From assembly GCA_018242585.1 (NCBI GenBank), contig JAFEBQ010000024.1, positions 1 through 64,000 on the forward strand: a DNA stretch of 64,000 nucleotides, read 5' to 3'. Made by a program: the position numbers and the translations under genes. Shown here piece after piece: positions 36,713 through 44,505 of this stretch. The DNA is from Planctomycetota bacterium (GTDB taxonomy: Bacteria; Planctomycetota; Planctomycetia; Pirellulales; PNKZ01). Numbering within the stretch: the stretch's first letter is position 1; each line of letters starts with the position of its first letter. Under the pieces are notes generated by a model. It was given only the letters and a program-made list of their open reading frames with translations. It ran no database searches and was not told the DNA's origin.

Positions 36713-37660
36713 ATGACGCTCTCCGGCGATCATCGACCATCGACCACGCCCCACCGCCGACTGCGCACTTGCGCGCATGCGTGGTTGCTGGTCGCGCTGT
36801 TGACGAGTTGCTGCGGCGCTGGCTGCCCGCGCTGGTTGAACAAGCAAGCCGTCGCTCCCCCGCCCCGCGTGTTGCCCGTCAGTCCGACGCTCGACGATGT
36901 GACGCGCGTGGTCAACGAGAACACCGGCCGGGTCCAGTCGCTGGCCGCGAACGACGCGTCGATCCGGGTGCCCATGACGCCGGCCCTGCGCGCTAACTTG
37001 AACTGGCAACGAGCCCGCAACTTGCGATTGCGGGCCGAGACTTCGCTCTCCGGGCCGGAACTCGACGTCGGCAGCAACGATCAGATTTTCTGGTTCTGGG
37101 TTCGTCGCATGGACCCGCCGGCCGTGCTGTTCTGTCGCCACGAGCAATACTTCCAAAGCGCCGCGCCGCGGATGCTGCCGGTGCAACCCGATTGGATTCC
37201 CGAGGCGCTGGGGCTGGTCGTCTTCGAGCCCGACGCCCAGCACACTGGGCCGTTCCCCACGGCCGATGGCAAGCTGGAAATCCGCACGGCTCGCCAAGGT
37301 CCGCAAGGCGTCCAGACCAAGGTCACGGTCGTCGACGCGTCGACCGGTTGGGTCTTGCAGCAGAATCTTTATGACGGCGGCGGGCGCTTGATCGCCAGTT
37401 CGACCACCAGCCAGCACGAGCGCGATCCGTCGAGCGGCGCGGTCTTGCCGCGGCGCGTCGAGATTTCCGTCCCCTCGCATCAGTTCTCGATGCGACTCGA
37501 CTTGCGCACGGTGCAGGTCAACGTGCCGGTGGCGAACCAGTTGTTCGACCTGCCGGCGTATCCAAACGCCAACCTGGTCGACCTGACCGACCCCAGCCTG
37601 AACGCCCCCATCAACCGCGCCGAAGCAGCCGTAGCGCCGACGGTGGGTGTGTGGCGGTAG
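36713..37660 (+). CDS. Lipoprotein, LolB/DUF4292-like
   Basis: A probable outer-envelope lipoprotein of 315 residues. The start at 36713 gives an N-terminal region with a hydrophobic stretch (AWLLVALLTSCCGAGC) and lipobox-like cysteines at about 31-36. The body has a beta-rich core: DDVTRVVNENTGRVQSLAAND, then LRANLNWQRARNLRLRAETSLSGPELDVGSNDQIFWFWVRR. This resembles the LolA/LolB-type half-barrel of DUF4292 proteins, in which lipid or lipoprotein is carried. PNANLVDLTD lies near the end. Lipoprotein sorting or a lipid-binding role is inferred from fold resemblance only. Confidence 0.8.
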   Translation: MTLSGDHRPSTTPHRRLRTCAHAWLLVALLTSCCGAGCPRWLNKQAVAPPPRVLPVSPTLDDVTRVVNENTGRVQSLAANDASIRVPMTPALRANLNWQRARNLRLRAETSLSGPELDVGSNDQIFWFWVRRMDPPAVLFCRHEQYFQSAAPRMLPVQPDWIPEALGLVVFEPDAQHTGPFPTADGKLEIRTARQGPQGVQTKVTVVDASTGWVLQQNLYDGGGRLIASSTTSQHERDPSSGAVLPRRVEISVPSHQFSMRLDLRTVQVNVPVANQLFDLPAYPNANLVDLTDPSLNAPINRAEAAVAPTVGVWR

Positions 37661-37777
37661 AGGCGGAAGAAGAGGGGTTAGGGATTAGGGGCTAGGGGCG
37701 AGCGGACAAGAGCCGTGGCCGTCAGGCCACGGTTAGCGCTCGCCGGTTGGCGCCCAATCTCGCGCGAGCCGAATACA

Positions 37778-37827
37778 ACCCTTCTCCCCCGGGGAGAAGG
37801 TGGCGGCGCTAGCCGACGGATGAGGGT
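37778..37827. repeat. Repeat family D, copy 1
   Basis: ACCCTTCTCCCCCGGGGAGA hairpin, followed by AGGTGGCGGCGCTAGCC and GGATGAGGGT. Similar units occur at 38023 (inverted), 38123 and 48457. Confidence 0.75.
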
Positions 37828-37860
37828 CGCGCCTCAATCGCGCGCGACGCCCCAACACCT

Positions 37861-37976
37861 GGGTAGCCCAGACAACTTGCTTGTCCGGGCGGCGCAGCCG
37901 CAAAAGGGCTCGGGGCCGTGAACCATGTCCCTCTTGTCGCTGCGCGACACCGACAAGCAAGTTGTCGGTGCTACCC
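37861..37976. repeat. Four-hairpin repeat family A, copy 3
   Basis: Hairpins: CCCAGACAA/TTGTCCGGG around CTTGC, GCGGC-GCA-GCCGC, GTCGC-TGC-GCGAC and CACCGACAA-GCAAG-TTGTCGGTG. Ends are GGTAGCCC and GGTGCTACC. Confidence 0.9.
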
Positions 37977-38022
37977 GCTGAGGGGTAGCTCCCAGGCTCG
38001 CGCGATTTCCAGCGCAGACGGG

Positions 38023-38067
38023 ACCCTCATCCGGCCTTCGGCCACCTTCTCCCGGAGGGAGAAGGGT
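38023..38067. repeat. Repeat family D, copy 2 (inverted)
   Basis: ACCCTCATCCGGCCTTCGGC, then CACCTTCTCCCGGAGGGAGA. Opposite orientation to the copies on both sides. Confidence 0.75.
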
Positions 38068-38122
38068 TACTGCTCGCCGTGCTATGAGTGCCAACGCGTC
38101 AATCTTGTGCGAGCCGAACACA

Positions 38123-38171
38123 CCCCTTCTCCCTCCGGGAGAAGGTGGCGGCGCTAGCCGCCGGATGAGGG
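38123..38171. repeat. Repeat family D, copy 3
   Basis: CCCTTCTCCCTCCGGGAGAA hairpin, then GGTGGCGGCGCTAGCCGCCG and GATGAGGGT. It is part of the duplicated D-A unit. Confidence 0.75.
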
Positions 38172-38205
38172 TCGCGCCTCAATCTCGCGCGACGCACCAC
38201 CGCCA

Positions 38206-38321
38206 GGGAAGCCCAGACAACTTGCTTGTCCGTGCGGCGCAGCCGCAAAAGGGCTCGGGGCCGTGAACCATGTCCCTCTTGTCGCTGCGCGACACCGACA
38301 AGCAAGTTGTCGGTGCTACCC
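38206..38321. repeat. Four-hairpin repeat family A, copy 4
   Basis: Nearly identical to copy 3, which lies about 344 bp to the left. Its right end contains the stop codon (CTA at 38316-38318) of the restriction-modification gene, so the element abuts or trims the gene's 3' end. Confidence 0.9.
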
Positions 38322-41300
38322 GTTCATTCGGTCAAAGGCTTCGAGGATAAGCTCACCGGTGCTACCACGCTGCCAGAGGAATTCCTGGTGTTTTTCCGAT
38401 TCGTCAACGAGGCCAGTGTTGTTAAACGTCGAGAGGATGTACTCGACGTCGTCTTGCTCGACGCCATAGAGGTGGAAAAAAGCCGCGTCCAATTCGGCGC
38501 ACAATTGGCGTCGCTCATCCTCTTTCCAGATGTGAACTCCATCACCGCGAGAACCCGCAAAGTCACACGCCTGGGCGAGCGGGATCATGTCTTCGGCCGT
38601 ACAAGTGAGTTTCAGCACTCGTTCACTGATCCAGTGTTCCAGGCTTTCTCGCTTATTCCACGGACACTTCCCGTCGTAAACGTTTGGGCTCAGGACGGGA
38701 ATCTGCTCGACGATAAAGAAGTTGAGGTGAGCGCCGCCAATCTTTTGCCGGACAACATAATCACACACGTATGCATTTAGATTGCCCGCAAGACAGCAGA
38801 AGCGACGCCAGTCCTGCGCTCCATCATTGAGAATCAGCGGAATTGTATTTGAATATGCGGCATAAGGAACGAGACACGGAACCATCGTTCGAGTGTCGTT
38901 GGCTCGTGCGACATCGTGAAAACCGATCGCTGCCGTGTGCAGTGATACCGGTGCGCGCTCGTGAACATGTTCGTCCTGAACCCAATATCGCCCCTTAGGT
39001 AGAAACTCAGGGTTTTGGTGATCGACCAGTGATACGGATTCAGCGGAATAATTCATGTAAGCATTGTTTCGGTTCATCGTCACCCAACTAGCGCGATGGT
39101 CATACTCGCGCGTCATTTTGGCTTCGATGAGCGGCAGTGCTCGCTTTTTCCCCTTCGTGTAAATATTGCCTTCAAGTGCGTAGCCCTCTTTCTCGAACGA
39201 AGCGGCTTCACCAAAGAGCGACGCGTCATTTGTCTGGTCGAACATGCGAAGGAATCTTATTTCCCAAGGGTTTCCCCCTTTTTTACGCTTTAGGTCAATT
39301 AGAATCGGGACATTACGATACACGTGCTTTGTTACGTCAGCGTCTCGCTCGGAGCGAAAGATTGGGCATGTGCGAGTGTTCGGGTTCATCAATTCGATAT
39401 CGCGAGCGGTCAACGCTATGTGGCGTGACTTGATCGCGACATCTTCCATTCGCTCTGCCCAAAAAACGAAGTCCATAGATTCGGACTGAACCTCTTCACC
39501 GCCGAACAACAAGACGCAAAACTTCAGACGTCCTTCGACATCCGGAAACAGCCCCAGGCGATTCACAAAGTCATAGATCGCGGACAGCCGCTTGCTCTTG
39601 ACCAGCGAGCCAAAATACTCCTGCGTGGTATGATCCGTCGCGATTCCACTCGGTAAGAGCAAGCCGACTCGCCCCGCCGGCGCCACGATCCGCTGAGCCA
39701 ACTCGGCAAACAGCATATAAAGATTCACATCCCCTTTTCCCGTGAGGGGAAACGCCGCCTCCTCGGACCGCACATAGTCGAGCATTCGTGAGGCCGAATC
39801 CTGGGCCTTGCGATAGAGCTCCCAGAGTTCAGGATCGGACCCTTCCAACTCTTCGATGAGGCGTTTGCGATCCGCCGCGTTGGCAGTCATTGCTATCTGC
39901 GGGGCGCTTGCCAAGAAGAATTCGCGCTCTTCAAGCTTCACTCGCTCCCAAGGTGGATTGCCGATCACGCAGGTGAACCCGCCGGCCCCTTGCCGCCCGA
40001 AGATCGTCGGGAACGCTGACCGCCAATCGAGCGCCCGCGGGTCGACCGATCGGTCCGAGACCAGGCTGTTGCCGCACTTGATGTGCTGCGACAGATCGGA
40101 CAGCTTGCGCCCCTTGCGGGCCGAGCGAATCCAGAGGGCCAGTTGCGTGATCTCGACCGCCTGTTCCGACAGATCGACGCCGAACAGATTGTGATTCAGA
40201 ATCCAGTCGGGAACTTCGTCTTCGTGACGGGTGATGTCGGCTTCGGATAGCCCCGCCCCGGCCAGCCCGTGAATGGCCACCGTGTAGTGGGCTTCGAGCG
40301 CGTCGTAGGCTCGAATGAGAAACGCCCCCGACCCGCAGGCCGGGTCACAGACGGTGATCGACCGCAGCGCGTCGAACGCGGCTTGCCAATAAGCGAGCAG
40401 CTTCTTGGGATTCTGGTCTTTCCGCGCGTCGGGATCGACCTTGTGCTGTTTTTGCAGCGTGGCATAGCGCTCGGCCACGATGGCGTCGATGGTTCGCTCG
40501 ACAATCAGACCAGTGAACGCCGGCGGCGTGTAGTAAATGCCAAAGCGTTTGCGCTGGGCGCTTTTGGGCATTTTCGACTCGGGCAGCTCCGTCGCCGGCG
40601 CGGCGCGCTTCTTGCCGCGCTTGGCCGGCGCTGGCTCGGCCGGCTCGTCGACACCCGACTTCAGGGCCAACAGCCCGCCGACGCGCAGCTTTTCCAGCTC
40701 GGTGACCGAGCGCTCGAACAAGTGTCCCAGCACTTCGACGTTGACTTCCTCGGAGAAGTCGTACTTGCCGAAACCGGCGAACCCGGTGGTCCATTTTTCG
40801 GCGACGAGTTCCAGCGCGTTGATGGCCGGGTCGTCGGCGAACAGCCCGCCGTTAAAAGCCGTAATCGAGCGCCGCCCTTGGGCTCCCTTGTCGACGGCGG
40901 CGAACAAGTCGAGAAAGTTTTCCCAGGCCGGGTTCTTGGCGCGGCTGTAGGTGCGGATTTCCCGCCGAGCGCTTTCGAGCGAGTTCTCGGGCAACAGCCC
41001 CCGGTCCTCGCAAAAGGCGATGAAGATGATGCGGTCGAGAATCTTTTGCGCGATGCGGATCGCTTCGTCCAGCGATTTGTCTTCGCGCAGCTTCAGATGC
41101 TCGATCAGTTCGAGCCGCTGGACCTGGTACGATTTGTACAGGTCGTCCCCCACTTCACGCTGCCGGGCCGCCGTTTGTTCGAGCAGCCGCACCGCGCGGG
41201 CTTGTTGGCCGATGGCCGACGGCAGCAGCCCGTCGCGCTGGAACAGATAGTAGAAATCGTTGAAGCGGTCCCGGTCGGTCAGTTCCTGAAGCGTGAACTC

Positions 41301-41852
41301 CTCGTAGGCCAGCGTCCCCTTGTCGCGGTGATAGAGCCGAATGGTCCGCAAGTTCGAGACGATGCCCCAGGTCGCGTTGGGCGACGCGTTCAGATAGTCC
41401 CAACATTGTTGAACGGCGGTGCGCCCGTTCGAGCGATCGCGGTCCAGGTCGGTTTGCGGGTCCTTGAGCTCGACCATCACGGTCGGCTCGGTCGCCTGGG
41501 GCGTGAACGCGCCCAGCGCCGCGTCGGCGATGCCGACTTCCTTGACCGAGAACTTGTGTTCCAGTTCCCAGGCGTCGGGGCTGGCGGTCTTGACCCGATA
41601 GCCGAGTCCCACGCCAAAAATCTGATCGAGAAACTGGGTGTCGACCGCCGTTTCGCGATACTGCTTCAGATCGCCACGGGTTTCAAGCTCGGCCCAATGT
41701 TCGATGGTCTTGTAGGCGGCGTCTTGCCGCTCGCCGCGCAGCAGGGCGCTGCTCGAAGCGTTGCGCAGCAGGTGAGGAATGAACAGCGCGCGCTGCCGCC
41801 GGATGCGGCGTTCGAGCAGTCGTTCTTGTTCCTCGAAGAGCTTGCGTTGCAT
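38316..41852 (-). CDS. Type IIG restriction enzyme and DNA methyltransferase (Eco57I-like)
   Basis: A single 1178-residue protein that both methylates adenine in its recognition site and cuts nearby. An N-terminal PD-(D/E)xK-type nuclease candidate spans about 85-150, with Asp110 and Glu128-Leu-Lys130 (VMVELK). A helical linker follows. The methylase motif I DPACGSGAF is at 503-511 and motif IV NPPW at 632-635. The C-terminal part (about 750-1178) should be the target recognition domain. The DNA for this C-terminal part (about 38.3-39.9 kb) is visibly more AT-rich than the rest, as expected for a swapped specificity module. No separate S, M or R subunit or BREX/DISARM gene is adjacent. Its stop codon lies inside a repeat element. 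It functions as a stand-alone phage defence gene by family. Confidence 0.93.
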   Translation of the reverse strand: MQRKLFEEQERLLERRIRRQRALFIPHLLRNASSSALLRGERQDAAYKTIEHWAELETRGDLKQYRETAVDTQFLDQIFGVGLGYRVKTASPDAWELEHKFSVKEVGIADAALGAFTPQATEPTVMVELKDPQTDLDRDRSNGRTAVQQCWDYLNASPNATWGIVSNLRTIRLYHRDKGTLAYEEFTLQELTDRDRFNDFYYLFQRDGLLPSAIGQQARAVRLLEQTAARQREVGDDLYKSYQVQRLELIEHLKLREDKSLDEAIRIAQKILDRIIFIAFCEDRGLLPENSLESARREIRTYSRAKNPAWENFLDLFAAVDKGAQGRRSITAFNGGLFADDPAINALELVAEKWTTGFAGFGKYDFSEEVNVEVLGHLFERSVTELEKLRVGGLLALKSGVDEPAEPAPAKRGKKRAAPATELPESKMPKSAQRKRFGIYYTPPAFTGLIVERTIDAIVAERYATLQKQHKVDPDARKDQNPKKLLAYWQAAFDALRSITVCDPACGSGAFLIRAYDALEAHYTVAIHGLAGAGLSEADITRHEDEVPDWILNHNLFGVDLSEQAVEITQLALWIRSARKGRKLSDLSQHIKCGNSLVSDRSVDPRALDWRSAFPTIFGRQGAGGFTCVIGNPPWERVKLEEREFFLASAPQIAMTANAADRKRLIEELEGSDPELWELYRKAQDSASRMLDYVRSEEAAFPLTGKGDVNLYMLFAELAQRIVAPAGRVGLLLPSGIATDHTTQEYFGSLVKSKRLSAIYDFVNRLGLFPDVEGRLKFCVLLFGGEEVQSESMDFVFWAERMEDVAIKSRHIALTARDIELMNPNTRTCPIFRSERDADVTKHVYRNVPILIDLKRKKGGNPWEIRFLRMFDQTNDASLFGEAASFEKEGYALEGNIYTKGKKRALPLIEAKMTREYDHRASWVTMNRNNAYMNYSAESVSLVDHQNPEFLPKGRYWVQDEHVHERAPVSLHTAAIGFHDVARANDTRTMVPCLVPYAAYSNTIPLILNDGAQDWRRFCCLAGNLNAYVCDYVVRQKIGGAHLNFFIVEQIPVLSPNVYDGKCPWNKRESLEHWISERVLKLTCTAEDMIPLAQACDFAGSRGDGVHIWKEDERRQLCAELDAAFFHLYGVEQDDVEYILSTFNNTGLVDESEKHQEFLWQRGSTGELILEAFDRMNG

Positions 41853-41946
41853 GGGGCCGACCGGGGGGGCGCGGGGCGACGAGTGAAGACGCGATGATAA
41901 CGCCTTCGGCTCCGGTCGTCACTTGCCCGGTGCAATGTCAGGAAGT

Positions 41947-42110
41947 CGGGTGGCACCGATGGCTCGGCCATCGGTGTTGCGCAGCAACAAGAAACTCGAT
42001 GGCCAGGCGCAACCCAAATGGAAACTCGCCACCTGCGCGGGACGGCGCTCGAGGTTTCTTGCGGCCTTCGGCCGCCCAGGTGCAAGCACCTGGGCCACCC
42101 GCCGTTGTGT
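41947..42110. repeat. Four-hairpin repeat family A, variant copy 5
   Basis: Same order of hairpins with different stem sequences: CACCGATGGC-TCG-GCCATCGGTG, TTGC-GCA-GCAA, CGGCC-TTC-GGCCG and CCCAGGTG-CAAG-CACCTGGG. ACAAGAAA and TTTCTTG flank the centre in place of CAAGAGGG and CCCTCTTG. It lies just upstream of the restriction-modification gene start. Confidence 0.8.
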
Positions 42111-42181
42111 TCAAGGCAGGCTTTAACATAGGGCCGTTCCCAGTCCGTGTTAAAGGGACGGCTTACTACAGCAAAGAAAAG

Positions 42182-42255
42182 TGGGCGGTGAGGGACTCGA
42201 ACCCCCGACCCCCTCGGTGTAAGCGAGGTGCTCTAACCAACTGAGCTAACCGCCC
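42182..42255 (-). tRNA. tRNA-Val (anticodon UAC)
   Basis: 74 nt without CCA. All parts are visible: acceptor stem GGGCGGT/ACCGCCC with discriminator A, D-arm GCTC...GAGC, anticodon stem CCTCG/CGAGG around CTTACAC (anticodon TAC), and T-arm GGGGG-TTCGAGT-CCCTC. The 3' CCA is not encoded (CAC follows). Its 3' end faces the restriction-modification gene, a common orientation for islands next to tRNAs. Confidence 0.97.
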
Positions 42256-42397
42256 GCGCGTTCCTGGCCCCCACTGGCCAGCGGCAATCCATGTTCGCCG
42301 CCGCCGAGGGCCGGACTTACAATGTACCCGGCCCCGTCAAAACGACAACCGGGCAGGGCCATTGAGTGGGACCGGATCAGCGACGGAGTGAAGACCA

Positions 42398-42751
42398 GTG
42401 CGATTGTTTGAGGGGACCGCGTGGGACGTGCCGCCGCGGTGCGAGCGGTGTGGCAAGCTGACGGCCGAGTGCGCGTGCCCGCCGGCCGAGCCCGCGCCGC
42501 CGCCGCCGCGCGTTCCGCCCGAGCAGCAAACGGCCAAGTTGGCCGTCGAAAAGCGCGGCGGGGGCAAGATGGTCACCGTGGTGCGCGGCTTGCGCGCCGC
42601 GGACAACGACTTCGCGGAACTGTTGTCCCAGTTGAAAGCCGGCTGCGGCGCCGGCGGCACCGCCAAGGACGACACCATCGAGATTCAAGGCCGGCAACTT
42701 GATCGCGTGCGCGAGCTGCTGGCGAAGCTGGGGTACAAGACGAAAGGATGA
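42398..42751 (+). CDS. SUI1/eIF1-like translation factor
   Basis: A 117-residue protein with GTG start; GGAG lies 9 nt upstream. The C-terminal two-thirds match the SUI1 domain (KRGGGKMVTVVRGL, LKAGCGAGGTAKDDTIEIQG, VRELLAKLGYKTKG), the bacterial YciH-type homologue of eukaryotic eIF1. YciH in E. coli influences start-site fidelity on the 30S subunit. The N-terminus carries a CxxC...CxC cluster (CERCGKLTAECAC) and a proline-rich linker, so a small zinc-binding module is possible. Confidence 0.93.
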   Translation: MRLFEGTAWDVPPRCERCGKLTAECACPPAEPAPPPPRVPPEQQTAKLAVEKRGGGKMVTVVRGLRAADNDFAELLSQLKAGCGAGGTAKDDTIEIQGRQLDRVRELLAKLGYKTKG

Positions 42752-43061
42752 AGGGAAGGTGGGGGAATAGGGGTGGGGCGTCGCAAGCCAACGCCAATTC
42801 CTCTCATCACGCGACGCGCGGCGACCCTTCTGCCGCCGGGCTGGAAGTGGCCAACAGGCCGGCTAAGGGGCCGCATTGCTCGTCCTCACGCGCCGCACGA
42901 CCGCTACATCGCGACCCTGCGTCATGGGCGAAAATGCCGCTGGTTCCCCCTTTGCCGGCGCGGCAAAAGTTTCGGCGCTCGCGCCGCCGCGCCCGCCGAT
43001 ACTAGTGCTTACGGGCCGACACGGCCGATGGATCAAGGCACCGGTATTCGAGGAACCGACG

Positions 43062-43430
43062 ATGGCGAAGGACACTTTTCGAGTGGTCACCCGCGGCGCT
43101 GACGGCAAGATCCGCATTCGCGATTACAACAAGCCCGACGCGCTCCTCAAGATGCACACGCAAGTCGGCATCGACGATTGCAGCACCGACCTGGGGCTGC
43201 GTGGCCTGCCGGTGTTCGCGGGCTTGATCGGCCCGATCCCCGAGGGGAAGAACATCGTTCGCTACGAGTCGCCGGAGGTGTTCGAGACACTGACCAAGGA
43301 GTGGAGCACGGCCAAGTCGGCCCGTCGTCGCCGCACCCGCATCGACCAACCGGCGGCCGATGGCGCTCCGGCCCCGGCTTTGATTCACATCGACGCCAAC
43401 GCCAACGCGTCGCAGAACGCGCCGCAATAG
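43062..43430 (+). CDS. Hypothetical small protein (122 aa)
   Basis: It starts at the ATG at 43062 with AGGAA about 6 nt upstream (MAKDTFRVVTRGADGKIRIRDYNKPDALLKMH). It is basic in the centre (KSARRRRTRID) and ends in an Ala/Asn-rich tail. I recognise no family. The longer open frame from 42876 is probably non-coding, because its added segment is shared with GC-rich open frames in other phases. Confidence 0.6.
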   Translation: MAKDTFRVVTRGADGKIRIRDYNKPDALLKMHTQVGIDDCSTDLGLRGLPVFAGLIGPIPEGKNIVRYESPEVFETLTKEWSTAKSARRRRTRIDQPAADGAPAPALIHIDANANASQNAPQ

Positions 43431-43485
43431 TCAGCGATTCAACGCCGGCGCTGATGAGCCAGACGTCAAGCGCCGCACTTCCTCC

Positions 43486-43511
43486 GTCATTCCCGCGCAG
43501 GCGGGAATGAC
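43486..43511. repeat. Repeat family C, short copy
   Basis: GTCATTCCCGCG-CA-GGCGGGAATGAC, a simple near-perfect palindrome. It is the terminal hairpin of the 69-bp family C elements without their CTAG core. Confidence 0.85.
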
Positions 43512-43549
43512 GGCCGGTCTAGGCGCGCAACAACAAATTGAAGGACGCG

Positions 43550-44452
43550 CTAAGCGTCAGGCGTGGCGACCGAGCGGAACTCGGGAAAGAGCTTCGCCAT
43601 CGCCCGCGGCAACGGCGACACCAGTAACAGCGGTTCGCCCGTCTTCGGATGCGCGAGCGTCAGCCGGCCCGCGTGCAGCGCCAACCGCTCGCAGGGGTCT
43701 TGCTTGGCCCCGTAGCGGTGATCGCCGGTGACGGGCGTTCCCAACTCGGCCAGGTGGACGCGAATCTGGTGCTTGCGCCCGGTGGCTAGTCGCACCTGCA
43801 ACAGTGACAGCCCCCCGCGCGATTCGAGCAGCCGATAGTGCGTAGTCGCTCGCCGCGCGCCGTCGCTGGGCCGGTGGTTGCTGTACACCTTCAGCGACTT
43901 GCTCTCGACCAGATAACTGGTCACGGTCCCTTGCTCGGCCCGAGGCGTCCCCTCGACCACGGCGAAATACGTTTTCTCGACCGTGGGCCAACGCTCTTGA
44001 AGCAAGGCTTTGACTTCGGCGCTCTTGGCGAACAGCACCAGCCCCGAGGTGCCATGATCGAGCCGGTGGACCACCTGGGGATGGGCGGCCGCGGCGCCGT
44101 CGCGCCCCTTCCAATACTCGCTGAGCCGGAAGAACAGGGTGTCGATCTTGTCAATTTCGGTCGCCACGGTCAGCAGGCCGGCCGGCTTGTCGAGGACCAC
44201 GAGGTCGTCGTCTTCGTAAACGATCTCGATGTCGGCGGCCGCCAGCTCGGCCGTCGCCGCGGCGGCGCGCAGGTCGGTGACCAGCACCTCGTCACCTGGC
44301 GCTAGCTGCTGGTCGAACTGCCGCGTCGTGCGGCCGTTGACGGCGATCGCGCCATGCTTGAGCAGCTTCTTGACGGCCGTGCGGTTCTGGCCCAGCGTGG
44401 CCAGCAAATAGGCCAGCAGCGGCGCGGCGGCGTCGACCTTGGTTCGTCGCAA
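43550..44452 (-). CDS. RluA-family pseudouridine synthase
   Basis: A pseudouridine synthase of about 300 residues that isomerises uridines in rRNA or tRNA. An N-terminal S4 RNA-binding domain (LLATLGQNRTAVKKLLKHGAIAVNGR) is followed by the catalytic domain with HRLDHGTSGLVLFAKS, whose Asp is the nucleophile. LATGRKHQIRVHLAELGTPVTGDHRYG is near the C-terminus. No good ATG exists; TTG at 44452 gives a start directly before the S4 domain, but an upstream non-ATG start is possible. It lies 53 bp downstream of ribBA on the same strand, so cotranscription is likely. Which uridine it targets is unclear. Confidence 0.9.
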   Translation of the reverse strand: MRRTKVDAAAPLLAYLLATLGQNRTAVKKLLKHGAIAVNGRTTRQFDQQLAPGDEVLVTDLRAAAATAELAAADIEIVYEDDDLVVLDKPAGLLTVATEIDKIDTLFFRLSEYWKGRDGAAAAHPQVVHRLDHGTSGLVLFAKSAEVKALLQERWPTVEKTYFAVVEGTPRAEQGTVTSYLVESKSLKVYSNHRPSDGARRATTHYRLLESRGGLSLLQVRLATGRKHQIRVHLAELGTPVTGDHRYGAKQDPCERLALHAGRLTLAHPKTGEPLLLVSPLPRAMAKLFPEFRSVATPDA

Positions 44453-44505
44453 GATGGCGATGGCTGAAATACTCCGCCGCTGCGAAAGCGTGCCAGGGTG
44501 AATGG

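Larger units (their letters stand above)
37661..38315. other. Repeat cluster without genes
   Basis: The 655-bp gap holds three copies of family D and two of family A. 37767-37976 and 38111-38321 are direct copies about 344 bp apart, so a composite D-A unit has been duplicated in tandem. A further hairpin (CCGTGGCC-GTCA-GGCCACGG) lies near 37712. Short open frames here simply translate the repeats. Confidence 0.75.

Noticed and set aside
38316-41852. BREX or DISARM methylase
   Set aside because: A large methylase alone resembles PglX, but there is no PglZ, BrxC, helicase or other BREX/DISARM partner nearby, and an N-terminal nuclease-like ExK fits Type IIG.
37661-42300. tRNA-Val attachment site and integrase
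   Set aside because: No duplicate of the tRNA 3' end and no integrase gene seen; island status remains only suggestive.
42876-43061. Longer N-terminus for the 122-residue protein
   Set aside because: No coding character, and the ATG at 43062 has its own ribosome-binding site.
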